Below are positions 1 to 8,179 of a stretch of DNA of 37,163 bases, piece after piece. The notes below the pieces were generated by a model. It was not told the DNA's origin. It searched no databases and was given only the letters and a program-made list of their open reading frames with translations. The number at the start of each line of letters is the position of its first letter. Positions within the stretch are counted from its first letter, which is position 1. The position numbers and the translations under genes are program-made. Source of the DNA: Pleurocapsa sp. MO_226.B13 (GTDB lineage: Bacteria > Cyanobacteriota > Cyanobacteriia > Cyanobacteriales > Xenococcaceae); contig JASJEI010000058.1 in assembly GCA_030064795.1 (NCBI GenBank), positions 1 through 37,163 of the forward strand, written 5' to 3'.

Positions 1-3
1 GGG

Positions 4-225
4 TCAGCCACCACCGACGATGGTGACAATTTCCAGGCGATCTCCTGGTTGCATTTGAGTATCAGCCCAATATTGACGATGTAAAATTTCTCCGTTGTAT
101 TCCACAGCGATCAAACGTGGATTTAGTTCTAGCTGGGTCAGGAGTTTGGGTAAAGGAGTTGCTACCGCACAGGTTTGAGATTCTCCGTTAACCTGTATTG
201 TTATTTTATTAGTTGCATCTAACAT
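4..225 (-). CDS. thiS: Sulfur carrier protein ThiS
   Basis: This is a 73-residue ubiquitin-fold protein ending in the Gly-Gly tail (IVTIVGGG) that ThiF adenylates and that carries the thiocarboxylate sulfur used to build the thiazole ring of thiamine. The length, the N-terminal strand ITIQVNGE, the internal VAVEYNGEI-like strand and the C-terminal GGG all fit the family. It lies 23 bases downstream of thiE on the same strand, so the two are probably co-transcribed. The ThiG partner is not seen and may lie outside the window. The identification rests on the tail and the thiE neighbour; other beta-grasp sulfur carriers (MoaD-like) are less likely here. Confidence 0.93.
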   Translation of the reverse strand: MLDATNKITIQVNGESQTCAVATPLPKLLTQLELNPRLIAVEYNGEILHRQYWADTQMQPGDRLEIVTIVGGG

Positions 226-248
226 ATATCTAGCTTTCGTGGTCGTAA

Positions 249-1262
249 TTACCGTCTAATTAATTGAGATAAGAATTGACGGGTAACTTGGGTTGGTTGC
301 TCTGCTTGCATGATAGCGCGAACTACTGCTACTCTCTGTGCGCCTGTGGTTAGAATTGCATTGAGATTATTAAGGTCGATACCACCGATGGCAAACCAAG
401 GTACGGGACATTTGGCTTTTACATAGTCGATATATTCCTGGGTAAGAGCAGCTTTTCCTGGTTTGGTCGGAGTTTCGTAAAAAGGGCCGACCCCAACATA
501 ATCGGCTTTTTGGGCGATCGCCTTATTTAATTCTTGTTTGTTGGTGGTAGAAAGACCAATAATTTTTTGTGTCCCCAGAATCTCTCTAGCAACAGATACT
601 GGTACATCTTGCTGTCCTAAATGCACTCCGTCTGCATCTACCGCCAGAGCGATATCTAGGCGATCGTTGACAATAAATAAAGCGCGATAACGATGACAGA
701 GTTGGCACAATTTTTCAGCCATATTTAAGCGATCGCTATCTTTGCCTTGTTTGTCGCGATATTGTACGAGAGTTAGCCCGCCTTTGAGAGCAGATTCTAC
801 TATTTTAAGTATTTCTGGTTCGGGAGAAGTTACTAAATATAAAGCTGCGTTGTATAACTGCTGGTGACGATAGTTGCTAAACAAATTGCTTTCTATGGTG
901 TAAACACGATAACGCATCTGTTTGCAAGCCGATGACATTTCGGGATTATAAAGCTTGCCATATTCTTCTAAAACTCTCAGAGCTTCTTGCGAGCGACACA
1001 AATTAGCCTGAAGCAGTTGTTCGATACTTTCTCTGGTTTCTTCTTGGGGATGAGACAAATCCGTGCCTACATCACCAGGAGTATCTCTGGCTTGACGCAA
1101 TTCCCAACTATGCCACTGGGCTAATTCCTGGCGTATTTGCTTGCACTCTTCGGCTAGGGGTTGATGATTTAATCCCAAACGACACCATTCTTCGATGATT
1201 CGTAGTCCTTCTCTGGCGCGGTCTAGATTGGCATCTAAAATACGATAAATAGCTTTTTTCAT
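249..1262 (-). CDS. thiE: Thiamine-phosphate synthase ThiE with N-terminal extension
   Basis: ThiE joins the hydroxymethylpyrimidine pyrophosphate and thiazole phosphate moieties into thiamine phosphate. The C-terminal part (about residues 140-337) is the TIM-barrel synthase: LVQYRDK, the VNDR phosphate/Mg segment, DGVHLGQQD, GLST, DYVGVGPFYETPTK and the FAIGGI glycine motif are all present. Residues 1-135 form an extra helical domain (RILDANLDRAREGLRIIEEW), as in the long ThiE proteins of cyanobacteria. The total of 337 residues fits that long form and not the roughly 210-residue short form. The ATG start sits at the beginning of the conserved N-terminal helix. It is followed by thiS. I saw no TPP riboswitch upstream. 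Confidence 0.95.
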   Translation of the reverse strand: MKKAIYRILDANLDRAREGLRIIEEWCRLGLNHQPLAEECKQIRQELAQWHSWELRQARDTPGDVGTDLSHPQEETRESIEQLLQANLCRSQEALRVLEEYGKLYNPEMSSACKQMRYRVYTIESNLFSNYRHQQLYNAALYLVTSPEPEILKIVESALKGGLTLVQYRDKQGKDSDRLNMAEKLCQLCHRYRALFIVNDRLDIALAVDADGVHLGQQDVPVSVAREILGTQKIIGLSTTNKQELNKAIAQKADYVGVGPFYETPTKPGKAALTQEYIDYVKAKCPVPWFAIGGIDLNNLNAILTTGAQRVAVVRAIMQAEQPTQVTRQFLSQLIRR

Positions 1263-1340
1263 GTAAATTGACTTGATTTAGGAGTTTAATATACAAGTTG
1301 CCATAACAATATAGGGTGTCATGTTACCCCATAACAATTA

Positions 1341-1358
1341 GGGCTTTTCTAAAAGCCC
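1341..1358. repeat. Perfect hairpin, possible terminator or regulatory stem
   Basis: Two 8-base arms, GGGCTTTT and AAAAGCCC, are separated by only CT. The arms give a strong stem, but no T-tract follows the GC part on either strand beyond the stem's own A/T run. It lies about 80 bases upstream of the thiE start. It could act as a terminator for transcription entering from either side. Confidence 0.4.
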
Positions 1359-1622
1359 GTGAAGAATTAATAATTTGTGTCTGTCGAGCAGTAGATTGGG
1401 TTTGAGTGATTTTACTGAAAAAAAATGCCAATTTTTTAATCTTTGACATTGCCAATTCTATTTTGAGCGACTATCATTGTGCTTGAAAACAAACTAGGTA
1501 GTTTCTCTTAAATAATTTCACTGAGTTTATTGCTAAAAATACTCAATCATTAGTTATTTTTTAGCGCGCTCGATGGTAACTAGAAACTTCAATCAACTAT
1601 ATTTTTGCTAGAGGAAAGCTCG

Positions 1623-1829
1623 ATGTATCAATCGACAAGAGATATCTTTATGTATTCATTTAGTTGTTCTTTATCTTGGGAGCAAAAGCCAAGCAATGAA
1701 AGTAATTTATCGAAGTACGACTGCCAAAAAATTGCTACGTTATGTAACAAGTTGAAGCTCGATATCCAAGAGCCTATCTGGAAGAGAAATATTCTCCAGG
1801 AAGAAAATTTAACAATTGACAGTCCATGA
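1623..1829 (+). CDS. Small hypothetical protein (68 aa)
   Basis: This is an unrecognised small ORF. The ATG at 1623 is preceded by GAGGAA with a 6-base spacing, which is why I prefer it over an in-frame TTG 18 bases upstream. The product begins MYQSTRDIFMYSFSC, has no clear signal peptide or membrane helix, and its C-terminal half is mixed charged (KLKLDIQEPIWKRN). It stands alone, far from neighbours on the same strand. Good SD spacing is the only positive evidence; no family is recognised, so it may be spurious. Confidence 0.35.
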   Translation: MYQSTRDIFMYSFSCSLSWEQKPSNESNLSKYDCQKIATLCNKLKLDIQEPIWKRNILQEENLTIDSP

Positions 1830-2433
1830 TAGATAGTAATTACTTCGTTCCCGACTTAAAGTTTTGAAAAAACCTCTATACTTGGCTTACTTTTAGAGCG
1901 TATAATTCTCGACCGAGTTCAATAATTTTCAAGTGTCTATTGATAGTATTGGTCATCTTAAGATCGACTGCTATCTAATTATTCACCGTCAGCAAAAAAA
2001 ACAGTATTAATCTATTCAAGCCCGAAAGTATTGGTGTATTCCACATTTTTAGCTATACAAGTAGAGCTATTAGCTATTAATTTAAAGCGGGCAGCAGATT
2101 TAATCAATAATAAGCAAGATCTGTATTTATTTATACTTGTTTCTAATAATATTGCTCTCGGTATTAAAAGCAACGCAACTATGAATAGTTTATTAGCTTT
2201 TGACATTACTCAATCGAGCTTTGTCTTAAGTGTTGAGACTATAAAATAAAGTAGATTTTCTCAAGATCTTGAGCTGATTATACTGACTAACTAACAGCGA
2301 TCGCTACTCCAAGCGTCTGAGATATAAATTTGTCCGTTCGCGATCGTATTTTGGCGTTGCATATTTGCCTATGAGGTCGAGCTTTAGGTAACCAAACTAC
2401 TAAAAAAATTGCAACTATACCATTGCTATATTT

Positions 2434-3474
2434 ATGTCTATTAAACCACCAGTTGTTTCCATAATTGTTTTGGTTGGCAACAAAAATAAGTATTTTTCTG
2501 AAACCATTAATAGTATCTTACAACAAACTTTTTCTGATTTTGAAGTTTTAATTTTTAACTGTGGTAATTCTCAGAATTTAGTTAAATGGTTTAACCGTCA
2601 ATCAGACCCCCGTTTAAAACTATTCTTGCCAACAAATTTAGCTCCCGCGACAGTTTTTAATTTGGGTATCAAAATGTCAAAAGGAGATTATCTTACCTTT
2701 TTAGAGGTCGATAACATTTGGCACCCTCAGAAACTAGAAAAACAAGTTTTTTGTTTCAATTGTTATCCTGCGGTTGGCTTAGTACATTCTTGGCTAATGC
2801 AGATAGACAACCGAAGTCAGTCTTTTGGCAAAGTTATCAAACAGCATCTTTCAGGATGGGTAGAATCAGAGATCTTAAAACGAAACCAAATTGACAGTGA
2901 AACGGTAATGATTCGTCGTTGTTGTTTTGACAAGGTAGGATTATTCGACCCCAAATTACCGACAACTTTAGATTGGGATATGTGGATTAGGCTGAGCCGT
3001 TACTATCAGTTTATGACCATTGCCGAACCTTTAGTTTATTATCGACAACACCAAGATCGAGTTAGGGAGAGTTGGCTAGCAATGGAACCCGATTTACAAG
3101 CAACCATAGAAAAAGCTTATCAAAATGTTCCCACAAAACTACTTACACTAAAAGACCGCAGTTACGCCTATGCTAGTTTGGGTTTAGCTTGGCAAGTATT
3201 GCAAAATCAGAATCCCGATCCGTCGATTGCCGATAATTATTGCCGTCAGGCTTTAGAGCATTTCCCTGGTATTGGTTTTTCTCAAGAATTTTTTCTCGCT
3301 AGTTTGGCAGTTTTGGCTCGCTACTTTTACCAAAACCTTCGCCACAATCATTGGCTGTTAGTAATTGAGAACAGCGGAACTTGGCTCACAATAATCTTCC
3401 ACAAGTTTAAGATATCTGCTGTTGCCTTTTGGATTTGGATGTTGGAGGAGGAGTGGATGAGCAAGGAGGAATGA
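2434..3474 (+). CDS. Glycosyltransferase family 2
   Basis: This is a GT-A fold, inverting family 2 glycosyltransferase of 346 residues, acting on nucleotide sugars at the cytoplasmic side for cell-surface polysaccharide or glycan synthesis. The N-terminus VVSIIVLVGNKNKYFSETI, the ILQQTFSDFEVLIFN strand and the FLEVDNIWHPQKLE segment (the metal/sugar-binding DxD position, here VDN) are typical, as is the acceptor-side DWDMWIRLSRYY motif near residue 187. The C-terminal ~120 residues are less conserved and helical. The last dozen codons (LEEEWMSKEE) lie in a purine-rich GGAGGAGGAG tract resembling an intergenic repeat seen elsewhere in the window, so the native C-terminus may have been altered. 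A GT4 gene follows 54 bases later, making a two-gene unit. Acceptor unknown. Confidence 0.85.
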   Translation: MSIKPPVVSIIVLVGNKNKYFSETINSILQQTFSDFEVLIFNCGNSQNLVKWFNRQSDPRLKLFLPTNLAPATVFNLGIKMSKGDYLTFLEVDNIWHPQKLEKQVFCFNCYPAVGLVHSWLMQIDNRSQSFGKVIKQHLSGWVESEILKRNQIDSETVMIRRCCFDKVGLFDPKLPTTLDWDMWIRLSRYYQFMTIAEPLVYYRQHQDRVRESWLAMEPDLQATIEKAYQNVPTKLLTLKDRSYAYASLGLAWQVLQNQNPDPSIADNYCRQALEHFPGIGFSQEFFLASLAVLARYFYQNLRHNHWLLVIENSGTWLTIIFHKFKISAVAFWIWMLEEEWMSKEE

Positions 3475-3527
3475 GGAATAGAGAACTAGGAATTAGCAAA
3501 GAGAAATATAACCGAAGGAGTGAGAGA

Positions 3528-4664
3528 ATGTATCGAATTACCATAATTCATCCTAATGCGGGAGTGGACTGGAAGGGAGATTCCGAAAATTTGGCGATCG
3601 CTCTAGCTCGTCGTTTGGATAATTATTTTGAGGTGGAACTCTTAAGTGGCTCAGACTGCGGTGCTTTTAGCCGTCCGATTAAATCGATTAACCGCAGTGA
3701 TGTTCGCAATTGGAAATTTTATCCCTTAATTAAGCGTCTTTTAAAGGGGTGGTTTAGCAGTCCTGAAATTGCGATCGAACATCTAACCAGTTTTTTGCCT
3801 TGCATTACTCATCTACTTAAGTATCCCGCAGATTTAATTCTGCCTCACAATGATTATGGAGGGTTATTTGTAGCCAGTTGTGTTCGAGCTATACGAGGTA
3901 CTCCGATTCTATTTACAGAGCATAATAGTCTGTTCAAACACAGTAGGCATCTGAGGCGTAATCTTAGTTTACATCCAGACCGCCTGATTGTTTCCAATCC
4001 CACAGTCGCCCGCTACGTCAAACATTTTGCTCCCCAACAGTCCTTTGACATTATTCCTTACGGAGTTGACATCACCGAATTTATTCCCACAGGAGAACGT
4101 GCGATCGTTGGTTTGACCAAACCGATTGTACTTTGTGTCGCACCTCTAGAGCGAGATGGCAATCAAAGACTGGAATTAGCGATCGCAGCAGTGGCGCGTT
4201 TACCCCATGCTAGCCTCTTGATGTGTGGTGATGGCAAAGATCGAGATTATTTTCAGGCTTTAGGCGATCGATTGTTGGGTGCAGATCGGTTTCAAATTCG
4301 CGCTTTTGCCTATGCTCAAATGCCTCAAGTTTATCGTAGTGCCGATGTGTTTACGCTTCCTTCAATAGATGCAGCTCGCGGAATAGCCTATCTTGAAGCG
4401 ATGGCTTGTGGTTTGCCCGTGGTGGCTACCGATGATTATGTACGTCGCTATCTGATTGGTGATGGCGGAATAACTTGTAATGTTACCGATATCGATCTTT
4501 ATGCCGAATCTTTACAGATCGCGCTAGAAAGACAATGGTATTTCCAACAACCCAGACGTAATGCCCTCCGCTTTAGTTGGCAAGAAATTGCTCTACTCTA
4601 CTACAAGGCCGTTCTACGAACTATTATTCAACCGAGCAATAATTTTATTGTTCCCATAACTTAA
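3528..4664 (+). CDS. Glycosyltransferase family 4 (GT-B)
   Basis: This is a GT-B fold glycosyltransferase, probably extending the glycan begun by the GT2 enzyme just upstream. I place the start at the ATG at 3528, preceded by AAGGAG; the longer frame beginning at 3429 overlaps the GT2 gene and adds only repeat-derived sequence. The 378-residue product starts MYRITIIHPNAG. The donor-binding half shows IIPYGVDITEFIPTGE, VLCVAPLERDGNQRLELAIAA, MCGDGKDRDYF, the YRSADVFTLPS segment and YLEAMACGLPVVATDD. The usual E-x7-E pair is incomplete: the second Glu (YLEA) is present but the first position reads Ala (SIDAARGIAYLEA). Specificity cannot be read from sequence. Confidence 0.85.
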   Translation: MYRITIIHPNAGVDWKGDSENLAIALARRLDNYFEVELLSGSDCGAFSRPIKSINRSDVRNWKFYPLIKRLLKGWFSSPEIAIEHLTSFLPCITHLLKYPADLILPHNDYGGLFVASCVRAIRGTPILFTEHNSLFKHSRHLRRNLSLHPDRLIVSNPTVARYVKHFAPQQSFDIIPYGVDITEFIPTGERAIVGLTKPIVLCVAPLERDGNQRLELAIAAVARLPHASLLMCGDGKDRDYFQALGDRLLGADRFQIRAFAYAQMPQVYRSADVFTLPSIDAARGIAYLEAMACGLPVVATDDYVRRYLIGDGGITCNVTDIDLYAESLQIALERQWYFQQPRRNALRFSWQEIALLYYKAVLRTIIQPSNNFIVPIT

Positions 4665-4680
4665 ATAGAGCCATCAGTAG

Positions 4681-4875
4681 TTAAGAAATACTAATGACTA
4701 GAGGATCGTCCATAAAAACTGCTGAATCAGCAGTAACTCTAAAAGACAGCGATCTTGTAAGGCTTTTTTCTTGATCTTCAATAGTCAACAAAGATTTTTG
4801 CTCAATGTCAGTACTACTCCCGATGTCGAGCTTGAAAAAAATTGGCTGGAACTTAGCTTGTTGGCTTATGTCCAA
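4681..4875 (-). CDS. Doubtful small protein (64 aa)
   Basis: This short ORF follows the DUF5872 gene on the same strand with an 11-base gap. It starts at TTG, with AGGA about 7 bases upstream, so translation is possible. The product (MDISQQAKFQPIFFKLD at the start, FRVTADSAVFMDDPLVISIS at the end) shows alternating hydrophobic residues suggestive of beta strands and no recognised family. An overlapping plus-strand ORF at 4771-5022 looks like a shadow. It may be the relic of a longer gene or simply non-coding. Confidence 0.25.
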   Translation of the reverse strand: MDISQQAKFQPIFFKLDIGSSTDIEQKSLLTIEDQEKSLTRSLSFRVTADSAVFMDDPLVISIS

Positions 4876-4886
4876 AGTCCAATCCT

Positions 4887-5435
4887 TTACTCGACATCTT
4901 CTTTAATTGCCTCGACCAAATCTTGTTTATTCATTTTGCTTCGTCCATCAATGTCTAATTCTTGTGCCTCTTGGTATAGTTCTTGTTTGGTCGGTTGGTT
5001 AGAATCATCCCTGTCAGAGTAGCCAGTTTCTGCCATTGCCTGTTTAATTGCGGGAGTCCACTCTACATATTGTTGACCCTGACGAGAAGCTTTTTGTTTA
5101 ATCTGTTCGGCTTCTTGTTTTTCTGACTCGCTGAGTCGCTCCCAAACCGCTTTGGGTAAATAACGCTTAGTCTTGCCGTCTTGACGCGCCTGTTCTTCTC
5201 CGCCTTGAGTTTGCCAATCTTGTTCGCCCCATTCTTCTAGAGATTTGGCAGCATCATCCTTCTGGTCTTGTTTGTAGCCACCGCCCTGTTTTTCGTATTC
5301 CTGCACTAGCAGTTGGCTTTTTCGGGCAGACCATTGCCCTGGTTTACCGCCCTTGTCTGACTGCATTAATTCAGCTTTAATTTGACGGCGTAAATCGGGT
5401 TTAGTGTATTTTTCTTCGTAGTTGTCTTGAGTCAT
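4887..5435 (-). CDS. DUF5872 / Rho N-terminal-like domain protein
   Basis: This is a 182-residue, highly charged, Gln/Lys/Glu-rich protein without membrane segments. The N-terminal ~55 residues (YTKPDLRRQIKAELMQ, then GGKPGQWSARKSQ) match the small DUF5872 domain. The C-terminal ~40 residues (TKQELYQEAQELDIDGRSKM followed by NKQDLVEAI) match the Rho N-terminal / SAP-like helix-extension-helix fold, which binds nucleic acid in other proteins. The middle contains EWGEQDWQTQGG and an AVWERLSESEKQEAEQIK helix. The composition resembles stress-induced, DNA-associated hydrophilic proteins, but that role is an inference. It is monocistronic or followed by the doubtful ORF at 4681-4875. Confidence 0.75.
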   Translation of the reverse strand: MTQDNYEEKYTKPDLRRQIKAELMQSDKGGKPGQWSARKSQLLVQEYEKQGGGYKQDQKDDAAKSLEEWGEQDWQTQGGEEQARQDGKTKRYLPKAVWERLSESEKQEAEQIKQKASRQGQQYVEWTPAIKQAMAETGYSDRDDSNQPTKQELYQEAQELDIDGRSKMNKQDLVEAIKEDVE

Positions 5436-5473
5436 AATTTAGTTATTGGTACTACCGTTCGCCCGTACGGTCA

Positions 5474-5692
5474 TTAGTTATTAGTTATTAATCGCTCGCT
5501 GAATTCAATTGTTTCCATCATGGGAGCCAAAATTTGCTGGTTTTGTTGATAGTTGTTGCCAGGAAGCTCGTAGGTGATGGCAATTAAAGTTTTGTTACCT
5601 AAATCGATAATATAACTATACTTGCGTACTCCTGGAGGTAAAGCAAGATCTTGGCAGGTAAAAGATGGGCAGTCGCAAGCCCCTCTGATTTA
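5474..5692 (-). pseudogene. C-terminal fragment of an unidentified protein
   Basis: The minus strand reads open for about 70 codons after an in-frame TAA and has no start codon near its beginning. The translation looks protein-like: GACDCPSFTCQDLALPPGVR, then KYSYIIDLGNKTLIAITYE, then QQILAPMMETIEFSE before a stop made by the TAGTTAT heptamer repeats. The alternation of strands and a closing helix suggest the C-terminus of a small alpha/beta protein whose 5' part is missing. The hairpin at 5702-5726 sits just before the break. No family is recognised, so I describe it only as a relic. Confidence 0.5.
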
Positions 5693-5701
5693 TTTAAGCT
5701 C

Positions 5702-5726
5702 ATCCCACCCATAAATGAGGTGGGAT
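5702..5726. repeat. Hairpin ATCCCACC / GGTGGGAT
   Basis: Perfect 8-base arms flank a 9-base loop (CATAAATGA). The layout resembles the subterminal hairpins of IS200/IS605 elements, and it lies exactly where the gene fragment at 5474-5692 loses its upstream part. No TnpB coding relic is visible on either side, so an IS end is a possibility only. Confidence 0.4.
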
Positions 5727-5946
5727 TTCATGTCAGTTCGGGGTTCGCTCTTTGTACTACTGACCACTAACTACTGAAAAATACGCGGTTTGGGCGACTT
5801 ATCCGACCATCCCAATCGCGATCGGGGGCGAACCCCGTCGCCTCTGTGAGGTATTTGGGGGAGTGTCAAGAAGTAGGTTAGTTATTCGAGCAATTGAGTC
5901 TGGATAGATTTCCCGTAATAATTGCGATCGCAGATTACCAAGGGTC

Positions 5947-6672
5947 TTATTGTTCTAAAATTTTGAGATATGCCCGTACCGTATTGTAAAAACCCATTTC
6001 CAAAGCTTCTGCGGTTAAAGCATGACCGATAGACACTTCTAAAATATTGGGAATAGTGCAGAATTTAGCCAGATTATCTAGGTTAAGATCGTGTCCTGCA
6101 TTAACTCCCAAACCTAATTTTTGAGCCTGTTTAGCAGCGTCGGCATACTTTTGCCAGGTAGCTTCTAAATCTTGATTCTCACGGAATGCAGTGGCATAAG
6201 GTTCGGTATATAGTTCGATTCGTTCTGCGCCAGTATCTGGTACGAGGCTAATCTGCTCGACATCGGCATCCATAAATAGGCTAACTCGACTACCAAGACT
6301 GTGTAACTCTTTAATGATCGGAATCAAACGCTCCCGATCTTTAGTCAGATCCCAGCCACTATCGGAAGTAAAAGTATCGGGCGCATCGGGAACTAGAGTA
6401 CACTGAGTCGGCTTGACTTGACGGACAATTTCCAGATACGAAACTTCTAACGGATTACCCTCAATATTGAATTCTACGTCCTTGACTACTTCCACCAGAT
6501 CGTAGACATCCCCTGGTCTGATGTGTCGTTGGTCGGGACGGGGATGAACCGTAATTCCCTTAGCACCAGCATCAATACAGATCTTTGCCATTTTGGTAAT
6601 ACTGGGTATGCCAATGTTACGGGTATTTCTAATTAAAGCTACTTTATTTAAATTAACGCTGAGATTAGTCAT
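5947..6672 (-). CDS. pdxJ: Pyridoxine 5'-phosphate synthase PdxJ, atypical branch
   Basis: PdxJ condenses 1-deoxyxylulose 5-phosphate with 3-amino-2-oxopropyl phosphate to make pyridoxine 5'-phosphate, the last step of the DXP-dependent vitamin B6 pathway. The 241-residue barrel keeps residues aligned with the catalytic set: His43/Arg45 and His50 in ITVHPRPDQRHI, Glu71 in FNIEGNP, Glu153 in IELYTEPYA and His194 in VNAGHDLN, plus the C-terminal SIGHAL phosphate site. It departs from the form I expect in cyanobacteria: LSVNLNKVALIRNTR replaces GVNIDHIATIRQAR, and EGNP replaces EMA. It looks like a separate PdxJ branch, possibly acquired. It is divergent from the SDR gene at 6791. Confidence 0.88.
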   Translation of the reverse strand: MTNLSVNLNKVALIRNTRNIGIPSITKMAKICIDAGAKGITVHPRPDQRHIRPGDVYDLVEVVKDVEFNIEGNPLEVSYLEIVRQVKPTQCTLVPDAPDTFTSDSGWDLTKDRERLIPIIKELHSLGSRVSLFMDADVEQISLVPDTGAERIELYTEPYATAFRENQDLEATWQKYADAAKQAQKLGLGVNAGHDLNLDNLAKFCTIPNILEVSIGHALTAEALEMGFYNTVRAYLKILEQ

Positions 6673-6790
6673 AACTAAAAATAAATTAAAATCTACTGTT
6701 TGACAGACTTAATTTAATCTAGATTACGGCTAATTTAGAAAATGTGTTCAAAATTTATGGCTCGGACAGATTTTAAGGAGTAATTAAAAA

Positions 6791-7486
6791 GTGCAAGGAA
6801 GAAAAGTTTTATTAACTGGTGGTACGGGCGGTTTGGGACAGGGAATTTTACCTTCTGTGTTAGCCCAAGGTGGTTTGATTACCATTCCCTATGTCCACGA
6901 AGAAGATGCCGAGGCAGTGAAAAAAATGCTGACCGCCAAACAGCTAGAGCAAATTAGCTTAGTTAAAGCCGATCTGACCGATGAAAGCAATATTAGCCAG
7001 ATTATCAAAGATATGGGCAAAGTTGAAATCCTAATTCACCTGGTGGGAGGATTTGACATGGGTGAGGTTCACCAATATGGGTTGGCTGACTGGCAAAAAA
7101 CATTCGATCTAAATTTATTAACTACTTTTTTGGCTTGCAAACATTCTCTTCAGTCGATGCGGGAGCATAACTACGGCAGGATTATTACCGTTGGTTCGAG
7201 AGGAGCAGTTGACCCCGCACCGGAGCTTGCAGCCTATTCCGCAGCTAAAGCAGGAGTGGTAGCCTTGACTCAGGCGATCGCCAAAGAAACTAAAGAATTT
7301 AATATTACGGCTAATTCTATCCTACCCAGCGTCATCGATACCCCCGCCAATCGCGAGGCAATGGGAGAAGAAGATAGCGATAAATGGGTCAAACCAGCTT
7401 CAATCGCTCAGATAATCTGTTTTTTGGCTTCAGAAGTGGCTCAAGATGTAAGTGGTGCTGCGATACCCGTTTATGGAGCAGCTTAA
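6791..7486 (+). CDS. Short-chain dehydrogenase/reductase (SDR)
   Basis: This is a classical SDR of 231 residues using NAD(P)H. The Rossmann motif TGGTGGLG (residues 9-16), the HLVGG segment (equivalent to NNAG), Ser136, and the YSAAK catalytic pair (Tyr149, Lys153) are all present, followed by NSILPSVIDTPANR and a C-terminal DVSGAAIPVYG. It starts at GTG, with TAAGGAG 9-15 bases upstream. It resembles FabG-like and quinone/carbonyl reductases, but the usual NNAG is changed, so the substrate is unknown. It is transcribed divergently from pdxJ with 118 bases between. Confidence 0.85.
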   Translation: MQGRKVLLTGGTGGLGQGILPSVLAQGGLITIPYVHEEDAEAVKKMLTAKQLEQISLVKADLTDESNISQIIKDMGKVEILIHLVGGFDMGEVHQYGLADWQKTFDLNLLTTFLACKHSLQSMREHNYGRIITVGSRGAVDPAPELAAYSAAKAGVVALTQAIAKETKEFNITANSILPSVIDTPANREAMGEEDSDKWVKPASIAQIICFLASEVAQDVSGAAIPVYGAA

Positions 7487-7644
7487 TGAAGTTAGAAGGC
7501 AGAAGAGACAAGGCATGCCTTGTCTGTACAGAAGTCAAAAGTCAGTGATTGAGATCGAGCGAATCTTAGATTCTCTGCAATCGATCGCGGTAATTTAATT
7601 TATGATAGGAAATTAACCTTATAACAATTGACTATATTTCGGCT

Positions 7645-8172
7645 ATGATGAAGCACACGATTTCTGTCTTGGTAGAAGACGAAGCAGGAGTTTTAACGCG
7701 CATTGCAGGCTTATTTGCTCGTCGAGGTTTTAACATTGAGAGTCTGGCAGTAGGCTCGGCAGAACAATTGGGAGTATCACGTATTACCATGGTCGTCCCT
7801 GGAGACGATCGGGTGATCGAACAGTTAATTAAACAGCTTTATAAATTAATTAGCGTCTTAAAAGTACAGGATATTAGTCAGCAGCCTTGTGTCGAAAGAG
7901 AATTGATGCTGATCAAAGTCAATGCGACAGCATCTAACCGCGCCGAGGTGATTCAAATTACCCAGATTTTCCGCGCCCGAATTGTGGATCTTTCTGAAGA
8001 GGCTTTGACCATTGAAGTAGTTGGCGATCCTGGTAAGATTGTGGCGATTATTCAGATGTTAAATAAATTTGGTATTCGCGAGATTGCTCGCACGGGCAAA
8101 ATTGCCTTAATTAGAGAGTCTAAGGTCAATACTGAGTATCTCAAGTCTCTAGAAGCCAAAGTAACTATATAA
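7645..8172 (+). CDS. ilvN: Acetolactate synthase small (regulatory) subunit IlvN
   Basis: This is the regulatory subunit of acetohydroxyacid synthase, which starts branched-chain amino acid synthesis and mediates valine feedback inhibition. The 175 residues hold an N-terminal ACT domain ([41 protein letters not shown]) and the C-terminal AHAS-small domain ([45 protein letters not shown]). Two ATG codons are adjacent at 7645 and 7648. The catalytic large subunit is not in the window. A HIP1-like ATCGATCGCGG lies in the 158-base upstream region. It converges with the hydrolase gene, leaving only 7 bases between stops. Confidence 0.95.
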   Translation: MMKHTISVLVEDEAGVLTRIAGLFARRGFNIESLAVGSAEQLGVSRITMVVPGDDRVIEQLIKQLYKLISVLKVQDISQQPCVERELMLIKVNATASNRAEVIQITQIFRARIVDLSEEALTIEVVGDPGKIVAIIQMLNKFGIREIARTGKIALIRESKVNTEYLKSLEAKVTI

Positions 8173-8179
8173 AACCTGG

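Larger units (their letters stand above)
1263..2433. other. Gene-poor stretch between thiE and the glycosyltransferases
   Basis: About 1.17 kb is AT-rich and holds no recognisable gene family. It contains a perfect short hairpin (1341-1358), one plausible small ORF with a ribosome binding site (1623-1829), and a weaker TTG-initiated ORF on the plus strand (2031-2249) that may be chance. Several in-frame stops break every other reading. It probably contains the promoters of the divergent thiE and of the GT2 gene. I could not place a promoter with confidence. Confidence 0.6.
5436..5946. other. Intergenic stretch with a gene relic and repeats
   Basis: About 510 bases hold no intact gene. They contain the minus-strand gene fragment at 5474-5692, a strong hairpin at 5702-5726, short TAGTTAT-type heptamer repeats near 5474-5490, and a HIP1-like GCGATCG-rich segment around 5818-5850 with small inverted repeats (GGGGGCGAACCCC). 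Confidence 0.6.

Noticed and set aside
2012..2249. Overlapping minus-strand (64 aa) and plus-strand (72 aa) ORFs
   Set aside because: Both lack SD, the plus one starts at TTG, and neither resembles a family; they overlap and mutually undermine each other.
2401..2433. NtcA-like GTA...TAC upstream of the GT2 gene (around 2388-2400)
   Set aside because: GTAACCAAACTAC has N7 spacing and no well placed -10 box.
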